Of a stretch of DNA of 36,298 nucleotides, positions 14,431-22,326 are shown piece after piece. The stretch lies in assembly GCA_937919625.1 (NCBI GenBank), contig CALFRK010000177.1, positions 1-36,298 on the forward strand, in the 5' to 3' direction. The DNA comes from an uncultured Ilumatobacter sp. Lineage in GTDB: Bacteria; Actinomycetota; Acidimicrobiia; Acidimicrobiales; Ilumatobacteraceae. Made by a program: the position numbers and the translations under genes. Each line of letters opens with the position of its first letter. Position 1 is the stretch's first letter. The notes beneath the pieces are model-generated. The model was not told the DNA's origin. It made no database searches and saw nothing but the letters and a program-made list of their open reading frames with translations.

Positions 14431-14831
14431 GCCTTCTGCTGCTCGACACCACGTTCCTGATCGACGCCGAACGCGGTGCGAGCGCACTCGACATGGTCAT
14501 CGACGACGACGACGATGTCGCCATCGCGGCGATCACGGTCGCCGAGCTCAGCGTCGGAGTCCAACTCGCGTCGGCGCGTCAGAAGGGGCGCCGGCAGGCC
14601 TACGTTGACGACGTCATCGCATCCATACCGATCCTGTCCTACGACCACATCGTTGCGATCGAACACGCCGACCTGCTGGTGTCGGTGCGGCGTTCGGGGC
14701 AGCCGCGAGGCGCCCACGACCTGATCATCGCTGCCACGGCGCGTGCCTTCGGACGAACCGTCGTGAGCGCAGATCGACACGCATTCGACGATCTCCCCGG
14801 CATCATGGCGATCGATCACCGCCTGGCATGA
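14427..14831 (+). CDS. vapC: PIN-domain toxin VapC
   Basis: A 134-residue PIN-domain ribonuclease of the VapC toxin class; such toxins cut tRNA, rRNA or mRNA when freed from the antitoxin. The acidic catalytic residues are all in place: Asp7 (LLLLDTTFLID), Glu40 (ITVAELSVG), Asp98 (GAHDLIIAA) and Asp116 (SADRHAF). It therefore looks active. The start is GTG inside the antitoxin stop. The target cannot be told from sequence. Confidence 0.93.
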   Translation: MSLLLLDTTFLIDAERGASALDMVIDDDDDVAIAAITVAELSVGVQLASARQKGRRQAYVDDVIASIPILSYDHIVAIEHADLLVSVRRSGQPRGAHDLIIAATARAFGRTVVSADRHAFDDLPGIMAIDHRLA

Positions 14832-15121
14832 GTCGAACGACCGTCGATTCCGGCAAGCGATTGCTACCGCGATTGCTACCGCGACGTGAAGTAGCCGATC
14901 AATCGAGGGTGCTGACCAGGACATTTGTCGGCGACCTCAGCGGCGTGCGGAGTCCCCCTCAGCTCCACTCTTAGGTTTTTGCCACATCCCAAGGATCCGA
15001 ACCATCAAAGGTTTGGGTCCCCCTTTTTGTTTTGGTCCCTTGTTTGCCGCGCTCGGTCGCCCGCGGCCGCATCACGAGCTCGAGACGGGTCCGGCCGTTC
15101 AGATCGATCGCCTGACATTGA
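14832..15121. other. gene-free stretch after vapC containing the second tRNA-end repeat
   Basis: No credible gene. It contains a tandem pair of the 12-mer gattgctaccgc (14859-14870, 14871-14882), the second att-like repeat (14955-14969), then a T-rich part (ttaggttttt near 14971-14980) and another at about 15020-15035. The T-rich bases just after the repeat could be the original downstream flank or terminator of the tRNA gene, displaced by the vapBC insertion; this is inference. Confidence 0.5.
14955..14969 (+). repeat. att-like direct repeat, right copy
   Basis: An exact 15-bp copy of the tRNA-Ala 3' end and its first flanking bases (left copy 14061-14075). The interval between copies is 894 bp and holds only vapBC. 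No integrase gene is present between or near them. Confidence 0.65.
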
Positions 15122-15127
15122 TACGGT
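15122..15127 (+). promoter_or_regulatory. -10 box TACGGT, leaderless promoter of the 720-residue protein gene
   Basis: TACGGT ends 5 nt before the ATG at 15133, with no Shine-Dalgarno sequence. It supports 15133 as the start rather than the open frame reaching back to 15013. Confidence 0.45.
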
Positions 15128-15132
15128 GCATC

Positions 15133-17295
15133 ATGTCCGATCTCATAGAACAATTCGAAAGGGTTGAGGAACGAGTCGCGGTCTCGGTCGCCGCCGCGCA
15201 GGACACCGCATCCTCGCCAGAGTCGCGCCACGCAGCTCTCGACGAGGCCACAGCCGCAACCCAAGAGCTGCGGCAGCTCAAAGCGAAGATCGACGCTGCT
15301 GGTGATCCCGTTCTTCAGTCTCGAGCAAAAGACCTTCTCGAAGACGCCAACGAGGCGATCGCCAGGACCAAGATTCTGGTACCCCCAAAGCCCGTCGGCG
15401 GAGGAGCAGACGACGGGCGGCTGCAATCGATGGGCGACCTCTGGAGCAACCTTCCTGGGCGCCCCCACGACCGCTCGGGGTTCGAAGCCCTCGAGGCCCG
15501 GCGATGTGAACTCTGCAAGTTTCTCCGTACGAGGCCCGACCGGAGTGAGCTCCAAAAAGCACTCGACTGGGACGCGGAACGAAAGCAACTAATCGTGCAG
15601 GTGATTCTCGCCGAGGATCAGATTCTCGAGGACTGGGCTCGTCGACAGGTGCCCTACTCCGACGCCGATCATGACGCGCTCGCCAACGCGTACGAAGGGC
15701 TCGGCCAGGTACGAGACGAGCTCGACAAGATCGCCGAATCCGACGCCGAGGCGGCGATCTTGCGCGACAACCTGAACTTTCTCGCCGAGACCCACCAGGC
15801 ATTGCGCGAGTGCATCGCTGACGTCGATGGCTCGAAAATCCAGAAGTCCGCCAAGAGCACCAACAAGGGTGTCGGCGGCGCTACCAAAGTCTTGAAGAAT
15901 ATGCAGGAGCGTGGACTCACGAACAAGCTCGGCGAGCTTCAGAAGATAGCGCAAAAAGGGAGCAGCTCCGGAAACAAGCTCCTGCAGAACTTCGCCAAGA
16001 ACGCTAAGGCGGCTGAAGTGGGTAGCTCGAAGGTGGGGGGCCAGGCGATCAGAGCTGGAGGCGCAGGGAAGTTTGCCGAGGCGATCGGAGCCGGCGGCAT
16101 GGGCCTCATGCGGATGCTTCACGAGGTGACCGAGCGGCAGCTGATTGAGATCGAGAACCGTCTGAGCGGCAACGCCGGCATCGCGTTGGCGGCTCGCAAC
16201 AACCTTGACGGAGCCCGCGCAGAAGTTCGGGCGAGACGGATCGGCGAGGCGAAGAAGCAGATCGACGCCGAACTCGCAGCCAATCGCCTGCCGCCGTTTG
16301 AGATTCACAAACTGTCCGACTCGGACACCGGCAACTACCTAGACAAGAAACTCTACGAGCGCGCTGGGGGCGACTCGCTCGAACGTGTTCATCGCGACAG
16401 CGGACGCAAGAGCAGCTTCGCGCCATCATCGGCCTACAGCGGGTTCTACCTCGACAATGGCGACCTTTGGGACAGCGCCACCGATGCGGCGCTCCTCGAG
16501 TGGTGCAAGAAACATTGCAACAGCCACTCCGGGACAAAGGACAACCGCACGGGCTTCAATTTCACCGACCCCAAGTTCGTTCTGGCTTTGGTCGCCGTCC
16601 TCCTGATCGCGATTGCCGGCGTCTTCGTCATAGCCAACGGAGACTCGACGAGCAACAATGCCAGCGAGGAGCCGACGCAGCAAGATGCGGTCGACGATCA
16701 GGGTCAGCCGGACACAGAGCAACCCTCCGAGGATCTGACCGGCCCATCCGAAACCGCTCCAGCCGAGGATCTGACCGGCCCATCCGAAACCGCTCCAGCC
16801 GAGGATCTGACCGGCCCATCCGAAACCGCTCCAGCCGAGGATCTTAAAGAAAACACCGACGAGGGGCCCGAGATCGCACCCGGGATCTACACATTCGCAG
16901 GCCAGGTCAACAACGTCTGCGGGGGCAGCTACGAGGTCTTCCTTCGCCTCACCCGATTCCTGAACGGTGAAATTACCCTCGACCAGCTTCTCGTCGCCGG
17001 AGGGGGCGCGTTTCAAACCTCGTCAGGGACGGCATCGGGTGCGGTAGCGATTGCAACGATGCAAGGGCCGAGTCTGTTCGAGGTGTGGCTACTCGTCCAG
17101 GTGTTAGACACGTTCGTGATCTACAACGTCTACGGCCCCACGGCCTCTGCGCTCCCCACCGAGGGTGCTTCGGCGAGCGACTACGCCGGCGTCGCCAACG
17201 AGTCGGATCTCGCCGGCGCCGTCGGAGCGGGAGACGGATCGTGTGCGTCGGAGGTTACCGACGTCACCGTCGACTACTCGGCTTTCCCTGGGTAG
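15133..17295 (+). CDS. large single-pass membrane protein, function unknown
   Basis: A 720-residue protein I do not recognise. Residues 1 to about 480 are polar and helical, with several likely coiled-coil stretches (FERVEERVAVSVAAAQ, ATAATQELRQLKAKID, GLGQVRDELDKIAESDAEAA, VTERQLIEIENRLSG) and a Lys/Gly/Ser-rich middle (KSAKSTNKGVGGATKVLKN, QKGSSSGNKLLQNFAKNAK). One membrane helix follows at about 482-503 (FVLALVAVLLIAIAGVFVIA). Then come an acidic Pro/Thr/Glu tether with three exact 12-residue repeats and a C-terminal domain of about 110 residues with two Cys (NNVCGGS, GDGSCASE) that could form a disulfide outside the cell. Likely topology is N-in, C-out. It stands alone between the tRNA-linked vapBC island and the thiolase, and may be accessory DNA. 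Confidence 0.75.
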   Translation: MSDLIEQFERVEERVAVSVAAAQDTASSPESRHAALDEATAATQELRQLKAKIDAAGDPVLQSRAKDLLEDANEAIARTKILVPPKPVGGGADDGRLQSMGDLWSNLPGRPHDRSGFEALEARRCELCKFLRTRPDRSELQKALDWDAERKQLIVQVILAEDQILEDWARRQVPYSDADHDALANAYEGLGQVRDELDKIAESDAEAAILRDNLNFLAETHQALRECIADVDGSKIQKSAKSTNKGVGGATKVLKNMQERGLTNKLGELQKIAQKGSSSGNKLLQNFAKNAKAAEVGSSKVGGQAIRAGGAGKFAEAIGAGGMGLMRMLHEVTERQLIEIENRLSGNAGIALAARNNLDGARAEVRARRIGEAKKQIDAELAANRLPPFEIHKLSDSDTGNYLDKKLYERAGGDSLERVHRDSGRKSSFAPSSAYSGFYLDNGDLWDSATDAALLEWCKKHCNSHSGTKDNRTGFNFTDPKFVLALVAVLLIAIAGVFVIANGDSTSNNASEEPTQQDAVDDQGQPDTEQPSEDLTGPSETAPAEDLTGPSETAPAEDLTGPSETAPAEDLKENTDEGPEIAPGIYTFAGQVNNVCGGSYEVFLRLTRFLNGEITLDQLLVAGGGAFQTSSGTASGAVAIATMQGPSLFEVWLLVQVLDTFVIYNVYGPTASALPTEGASASDYAGVANESDLAGAVGAGDGSCASEVTDVTVDYSAFPG
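16729..16836. repeat. 36-bp minisatellite, three identical units, in the 720-residue protein gene
   Basis: Three identical 36-bp units (16729-16764, 16765-16800, 16801-16836) encode EDLTGPSETAPA three times, just outside the membrane helix. Perfect identity at the DNA level indicates recent duplication; the unit keeps the frame. Confidence 0.97.
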
Positions 17296-17418
17296 ATGAT
17301 CGCCTTCGACGCCGTCTGTCTCGTCAACTGGCGCAGGGCTCTACCCGGCCGCGGGGCGATAGACGCCACATCCAGCGACCCCGGGCGCTCCGAGTCGAGT
17401 CGGTCTGATCTGACTCGG

Positions 17419-17463
17419 TAGCGTCGTTGCGGACTCGATCGTCACTTTCCACCCAGACAGGAG
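17419..17463 (+). promoter_or_regulatory. promoter -10 TAGCGT and Shine-Dalgarno AGGAG of the thiolase gene
   Basis: TAGCGT (17419-17424) would start transcription near 17431, giving a leader of about 40 nt that carries AGGAG (17459-17463), 7 nt before the ATG at 17471. A 7-bp inverted repeat, ccgagtc (17390-17396) and gactcgg (17412-17418), abuts the -10 box and might be an operator or the end of the previous transcript. The rest of the 175-nt gap shows nothing more. Confidence 0.5.
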
Positions 17464-17470
17464 CGCCACC

Positions 17471-18643
17471 ATGCGCGAGGCAGTATTTGTTTCCTATGCC
17501 CGTACCGGCCTTGCCAAGGCCGGCCGCGGCGGCTTCAACATGACCCCGGCGATGTCGATGGCCGCACATGCCATCAGCACCGCCGTCGACAGGTCGGGCG
17601 TCGAGCGCGAGGCTGTCGAAGACGTCGCCCTCGGAAATGGTGCCCACGGCGCAGGCAACCTCGGACGCCTTGCCAGCCTGTTGGCAGGGCTGCCAACCAC
17701 GACCGGTGGTAACACGATCCAGCGCCATTGCTCGTCGGGCCTCAACTCGATCGCGGTTGCCGCCAACTACATCAAGGCCGACGGCGCCGACTGTGTCGTC
17801 GCCGGTGGTGTCGAGTCGATCTCGATCCCCAGTCCGGGTATGGGGGGCTCGGTCAACATGGACCCGCGTCTGCCTGAGATGTACCCAGCGGTCTACATGG
17901 CGATGATCGAAACGGCCGACATTGTCGCCGAGCGCTACGGCGTGTCGCGTGAGTATCAGGACGAGTACTCGTACAACTCGCAGATGCGGATGGCTGCCGC
18001 CCAGCAGAACGGCTTGTTCGAGAACGAGATCGTACCGATGCACACCAAAATGAAGCTCGTCGACCGCGAGACCAAGCAAGAGACGATCGTCGAATACACC
18101 GTCGACGGTGACGAGTGCAACCGCCCTACCACCACCCTCGAGGCGCTCGCCAAGCTGCAGCCCGTTCGTGGTGATGGCAACTATGTCACCGCAGGCAACG
18201 CCAGCCAGCTCTCCGACGGCGCCGCCGCAGTTGTGATGATGTCCGACGCGGAGGCCGCTCGCCGCAACATCGAGCCGATGGGCGCCTTCAAGGGCTGGGC
18301 GGTTGCCGGCTGCGAGCCAGACGAGATGGGCATCGGTCCGATCTATGCGGTTCCAAAGCTGCTCAAGCGGCACGGCCTGACGGTCGACGACATCGACATC
18401 TGGGAGCTCAACGAGGCGTTCGCCAGCCAGTGCCTGTACTCACGTGATCAGCTCGGCATCGACCCTGAGAAGTACAACGTCAACGGTGGCTCGATCGCGA
18501 TCGGTCACCCGTTCGGTATGACCGGCACGCGTTGTGCCGGTCACGTGCTGCTCGAGGGTAAGCGCCGCGGCGCCAGGTGGGGCGTCGTCACGATGTGCAT
18601 CGGCGGAGGCCAGGGTGCCGCCGGCCTGATCGAGATCTACTGA
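17471..18643 (+). CDS. acetyl-CoA acetyltransferase (thiolase)
   Basis: A 390-residue thiolase, which either condenses two acetyl-CoA or cleaves 3-ketoacyl-CoA in beta-oxidation. The nucleophile is Cys87 in TIQRHCSSGLNSIA; the second active-site pair is His346 in NGGSIAIGHPFGMTG and Cys376 in VVTMCIGGGQGAAG. WELNEAFASQ is also present. The length is standard. Sequence does not separate biosynthetic from degradative use; the enoyl-CoA hydratase at 35943 and the usual fatty-acid lifestyle of actinobacteria favour beta-oxidation. It converges with pepN, overlapping it by 7 nt at the 3' ends. Confidence 0.95.
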   Translation: MREAVFVSYARTGLAKAGRGGFNMTPAMSMAAHAISTAVDRSGVEREAVEDVALGNGAHGAGNLGRLASLLAGLPTTTGGNTIQRHCSSGLNSIAVAANYIKADGADCVVAGGVESISIPSPGMGGSVNMDPRLPEMYPAVYMAMIETADIVAERYGVSREYQDEYSYNSQMRMAAAQQNGLFENEIVPMHTKMKLVDRETKQETIVEYTVDGDECNRPTTTLEALAKLQPVRGDGNYVTAGNASQLSDGAAAVVMMSDAEAARRNIEPMGAFKGWAVAGCEPDEMGIGPIYAVPKLLKRHGLTVDDIDIWELNEAFASQCLYSRDQLGIDPEKYNVNGGSIAIGHPFGMTGTRCAGHVLLEGKRRGARWGVVTMCIGGGQGAAGLIEIY

Positions 18644-21204
18644 CCGTTACCATCGGTAACGCTTTGGCGCAGGGCTTCTGCTAGGGGGGTTTCGTTGCGG
18701 GCCCGCACGCCGGCGTTGACGTGCTGGCGCTCGAGGATTTGTTCGAGCGTCTTGGCTGCCTGCTGGATCGGGTGTTCTGAGAAGAACGCCTGCACATCGG
18801 CGACTTGTGTCGGGCTATCGAGCAATCTCACCGTTTCGACCATACGGCTGATCGTGTTGCGGGGAAAGCGTTCGTTGGCCTCGACCCAGTTGCGGCGCAG
18901 GAAGTCCCAGGATGCTGCGCCATGTCGAAGATTGCCGATACAAGCCCGCAACAGGAACGGAGCGTTCTGGGTTCTCACCTCGTCGCTCATCGCCAGCTCG
19001 CAGGTGCGGTTGACGAGCTCGGCGTCGTCGAACTCGGCCAGCGCGTATAGATGTCGTAGCTGCACTTGGGGTGTGGCGCCACCGGTGACCTGACCGTACA
19101 TCCGCTCATAGTCGGTTGCGTCGCCTGTGGCGGCGACGATGCCGGTCGCCGCGGCCACCAACTCGGCATCCACCGACGTCGAGTCGTTCGACCAGTCGTC
19201 GTAGCAGCGGCGGGCCCAATCGCAGGCATCGGTGTCGCCGCCCTGCACGGCCAGCGTCGATAGCAGCAGGCCGCGCAGCTTGGCCGTAAGCTCGGACTCG
19301 CCCTGAGTTGGTTCACCGACCGCGTCGAGCGCCGGAGCGACGAGGGCGACGACGCGCCGTTGGTACCCTGTGACCGCCGCATCGTCGTTTGGGAGCAGCC
19401 GGCGAACACCGCGCAGGCCGATCGCGATGCTTTGCCATACTCCGTACTCGCGTTCGTCACCGAACCGTTCGACCAGCTCGACGAACTCGATCGCGTCGAG
19501 GTTGCCGGCCGTGACGGCGTTCCAGGCGTCGTCGACCAGGTTGTAGCGCTCGAGTGTCGACATCGTGGCGACGAACTTGCTGGTTAATCGCATGCGCAGA
19601 TCGTCGGAGTAAGACACCCGATAGAAGCCGTGCCCACCGGCGTTGATGACCGGGGCGCCATCGCCCAGTGAGATTCGCACCTGATCCCCGTCGAGCAGCA
19701 CCGAGTCGGTGCGGTCACCCTGACGAACTACCAATGGAATCGCCCACAAAGAAACCGAGGCATCGTCTGGATCGAACGAGAACCGGCGTTGCGACAGCAC
19801 GAGCTCGTCGCCGTGAATCGAGGCCGACACCAGCGGGTATCCAGGCTGCCAGATCCACGAATCCATCATGCGCCGCACCGGCTGGCCCGAAGTGTGCTCG
19901 ATAGCGTCCCAGAGGTCACTGGTTTCGGTGTTGCCGTAACTGTGGGTCGTCAGGTAGTGCCCGACACCGACCCGAAACTGCTGCTCGCCGAGATATTGCT
20001 CGAGCATGCGCAGCAGGGCACCACCTTTTTGGTACGTGAGCACGTCGAACATGCCCTCGCAATCGGCGGGCGATCGCACCTCGTACTCGACCGATCGGGT
20101 CGACGACAACGAATCGACCTCGAAGGCGGCGCTGCGCTCGAGCCCAAAGAATGTCCAGCGTTCCCACTCGGGGCGAAAGGCATCGCAAGCGGCCAGCTCC
20201 ATGAATGTGGCGAACGCTTCGTTCAGCCAGATCCCGTTCCACCAATCCATCGTGACCAGGTCACCGAACCACATGTGTGCCAGCTCGTGAGCAACCACAT
20301 CGGCGACCAGCTGGCGCTCACCTTGGGTAGCGGTGGCGGGATCGACGAGCAACAGATTCTCACGGAACGTGATGCACCCGAGGTTCTCCATAGCTCCGGC
20401 GGAAAAATCCGGCAGGGCGACCAGGTCGACTTTGTCGCTGGGGTAGGGGATGCCGTAATAGGTCTGGAACCAGCGCAAGCAGAACGCCGCCACATCGAGT
20501 CCAAATCCGGTCAGGCTGGCCTTGCCGGGCAGGTGCACGATACGAATCGGAATTCCGTCGACATCGACCCATTCGGTGGCCTCCAGGGGGCCGACCACGA
20601 ACGCCACGAGATACGAACTCATGATCATCGTGTCGGCGAACCGCACGACCACCATGCCGTCTGCGTTGAGATCGTGCCCGATCTCGGGGCCGTTAGACAC
20701 GGCCATCAGATTCGGTGCCACGATCAGCGTGACACCGAACACGGCCTTGAAGTCTGGCTCGTCCCAGCACGGGAAACTGCGCCGGCAATCGGTCGACTGC
20801 ATCTGGGTCGTTGCGATGACGTGCTCGGCCCCGTCATTGTCGCGGTAGGTGCTGCGATAGAACCCCCGTAGTTGATCGTTGAGGATGCCCCGGAAGGTGA
20901 ACGACAACACGTGCTCGCCGGGCGATACACCATCGATCGGCGTGACGAACAGTCGCTCAGAGGCATCTTCGAGCCTGAACGGTGCCGGTTGCCCATCTAG
21001 CGCGCAGCTGTCGATCTGGAGTTCGATCGAGTTCAACACCAGCACGACGACCGGCTCGTGGACCGTGATCGTGATGTCTACCGTGCCGCCGAACGTCGCC
21101 GATTCGAGATCGGGTTCGAGCGCGAGGTCGTAGCGAACCGGTACAACCGATCGCGGGAGGCGAAATGGGTCGAGTGGATCGGCCTGCGTATCGAGAGCTG
21201 TCAC
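18637..21204 (-). CDS. pepN: M1-family aminopeptidase N
   Basis: An 855-residue zinc aminopeptidase of family M1. Exopeptidase motif GAMENLG precedes the zinc site HELAH (His306, Glu307, His310) with the third ligand Glu329 in WLNEAFATFME, 18 residues on. The N-terminal beta domain (VPVRYDLALEPDLESATFGGTVDI) and a long C-terminal helical ERAP1-like domain complete the architecture of actinobacterial PepN. It has no signal peptide, so it is cytoplasmic, finishing peptide breakdown. The start is GTG at 21204 with TACGAT 8 nt upstream; the open frame beyond this is antisense to the kinase gene and unrelated to M1 proteins. Confidence 0.95.
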   Translation of the reverse strand: MTALDTQADPLDPFRLPRSVVPVRYDLALEPDLESATFGGTVDITITVHEPVVVLVLNSIELQIDSCALDGQPAPFRLEDASERLFVTPIDGVSPGEHVLSFTFRGILNDQLRGFYRSTYRDNDGAEHVIATTQMQSTDCRRSFPCWDEPDFKAVFGVTLIVAPNLMAVSNGPEIGHDLNADGMVVVRFADTMIMSSYLVAFVVGPLEATEWVDVDGIPIRIVHLPGKASLTGFGLDVAAFCLRWFQTYYGIPYPSDKVDLVALPDFSAGAMENLGCITFRENLLLVDPATATQGERQLVADVVAHELAHMWFGDLVTMDWWNGIWLNEAFATFMELAACDAFRPEWERWTFFGLERSAAFEVDSLSSTRSVEYEVRSPADCEGMFDVLTYQKGGALLRMLEQYLGEQQFRVGVGHYLTTHSYGNTETSDLWDAIEHTSGQPVRRMMDSWIWQPGYPLVSASIHGDELVLSQRRFSFDPDDASVSLWAIPLVVRQGDRTDSVLLDGDQVRISLGDGAPVINAGGHGFYRVSYSDDLRMRLTSKFVATMSTLERYNLVDDAWNAVTAGNLDAIEFVELVERFGDEREYGVWQSIAIGLRGVRRLLPNDDAAVTGYQRRVVALVAPALDAVGEPTQGESELTAKLRGLLLSTLAVQGGDTDACDWARRCYDDWSNDSTSVDAELVAAATGIVAATGDATDYERMYGQVTGGATPQVQLRHLYALAEFDDAELVNRTCELAMSDEVRTQNAPFLLRACIGNLRHGAASWDFLRRNWVEANERFPRNTISRMVETVRLLDSPTQVADVQAFFSEHPIQQAAKTLEQILERQHVNAGVRARNETPLAEALRQSVTDGNGQ

Positions 21205-21212
21205 GTCGCCGG

Positions 21213-21218
21213 ATCGTA
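21213..21218 (-). promoter_or_regulatory. -10 box TACGAT, leaderless promoter of pepN
   Basis: TACGAT on the minus strand ends 8 nt before the GTG at 21204. Confidence 0.5.
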
Positions 21219-21304
21219 CTGGCCTAATCAACGACGAGACACGAAACTGCGCGCTCAACCTGGACCGCGAGCCTAGCGACTCAGCGGCAACCGTGTGGGC
21301 GCGG

Positions 21305-21310
21305 TAGCGT
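21305..21310 (+). promoter_or_regulatory. -10 box TAGCGT, leaderless promoter of the PfkB kinase gene
   Basis: TAGCGT ends 8 nt before the GTG at 21319. It is divergent from the pepN promoter, with about 115 bp between the two start codons. Confidence 0.5.
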
Positions 21311-21318
21311 GCCCGCTC

Positions 21319-22326
21319 GTGACTTCGATTGGCGACAACAGGCTGACGGACGGCGCCCGGTTCGATGTGGTCGGCATCGGCAACGCCCTTGTCGACGTGA
21401 TCGCGCACGCCTCGGACAAGTTTCTCGCGGACCATGATCTGATCAAGGGCAGGATGGACCTCGTCGATACCGACCGGGCCGTCAGCCTGTACCAAGCGCT
21501 CGGTTCGGCGGTTGAGATGAGTGGCGGGTCGGCTGCCAACACGATGTGTGGCATCGCCAGCTTTGGTGGCACGGCCGCCTATGTCGGCAAGGTCACCGAC
21601 GACGAGCTGGGCCGCGCGTTTGGTCATGATCTGCTTGCCGTCGGAGTGCAGTTTCGGCCTGGCGATCACCGCAACGAGATCCCAACCGGACGTTGCATCA
21701 TCGTGGTGACGCCCGATGCCGAGCGCACCATGAACACATATCTCGGGGCGTCCAGCATGCTCAGCGTCGACGATCTTGACGACGACGCGATCGCGGCTGG
21801 CAAGGTGCTCTACATGGAGGGCTACCTGTACGACCGTGACGAGGCGAAGACGGCGTTTCGTCACGCTGCCGCAGTCGCCCACAAAGCTGGGCGGCTGGTG
21901 TCGCTCACCCTCTCCGACTCGTTCTGCGTTGGTCGCCATCGCGACGACTTTCGTTCTTTGGTCAGTGACGAGGTCGACCTGTTGTTCGGCAACGAGACCG
22001 AGCTGATCGCGTTGTACGAGACCGACACATTCGAGCAGGCCGTCGCCGAGTTACGCCAGCACTGCCAGATGGCCGCCGTGACGATCGGCGCCAAGGGCTC
22101 GATCATCGTCACTGGCGACGAGCTGATCGAGGTGCCCGCCGTTCCGGTTCGCAAGGTGATCGATACCACCGGCGCCGGTGATCTGTATGCGGCCGGATTT
22201 CTGCATGGCATGACGGTCGGCAAGCCGATCGACGAATGTGCTTACCTGGGTTCGCTGGCGGCGGCCGAAGTGATCTCGCACGTGGGTCCTCGTCCGCTGG
22301 TCGAGTTGCGTACGCTGGTTGGGTGA
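21319..22326 (+). CDS. PfkB-family kinase, adenosine kinase-like
   Basis: A 335-residue ribokinase/PfkB kinase. Motif 1 is MSGGSAANTMCGIASFGG, and motif 2 with the catalytic Asp is VIDTTGAGDLYAAGFLHG (DTTGAGD). GIGNALVDVIAHASDKFL at the N-terminus and YMEGYLYD fit the bacterial adenosine kinase-like subgroup, which phosphorylates adenosine to AMP. Other PfkB sugar or nucleoside kinases cannot be excluded. Context favours a nucleoside: it overlaps by GTGA with a phosphosugar mutase and lies close to upp, adenosine deaminase and a nucleoside transporter. Confidence 0.85.
   Translation: MTSIGDNRLTDGARFDVVGIGNALVDVIAHASDKFLADHDLIKGRMDLVDTDRAVSLYQALGSAVEMSGGSAANTMCGIASFGGTAAYVGKVTDDELGRAFGHDLLAVGVQFRPGDHRNEIPTGRCIIVVTPDAERTMNTYLGASSMLSVDDLDDDAIAAGKVLYMEGYLYDRDEAKTAFRHAAAVAHKAGRLVSLTLSDSFCVGRHRDDFRSLVSDEVDLLFGNETELIALYETDTFEQAVAELRQHCQMAAVTIGAKGSIIVTGDELIEVPAVPVRKVIDTTGAGDLYAAGFLHGMTVGKPIDECAYLGSLAAAEVISHVGPRPLVELRTLVG

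Noticed and set aside
21205-21939. N-terminal extension of pepN by 245 codons
   Set aside because: This part is antisense to the PfkB kinase, shows no M1-family likeness, and the GTG at 21204 has a well-placed -10 box.
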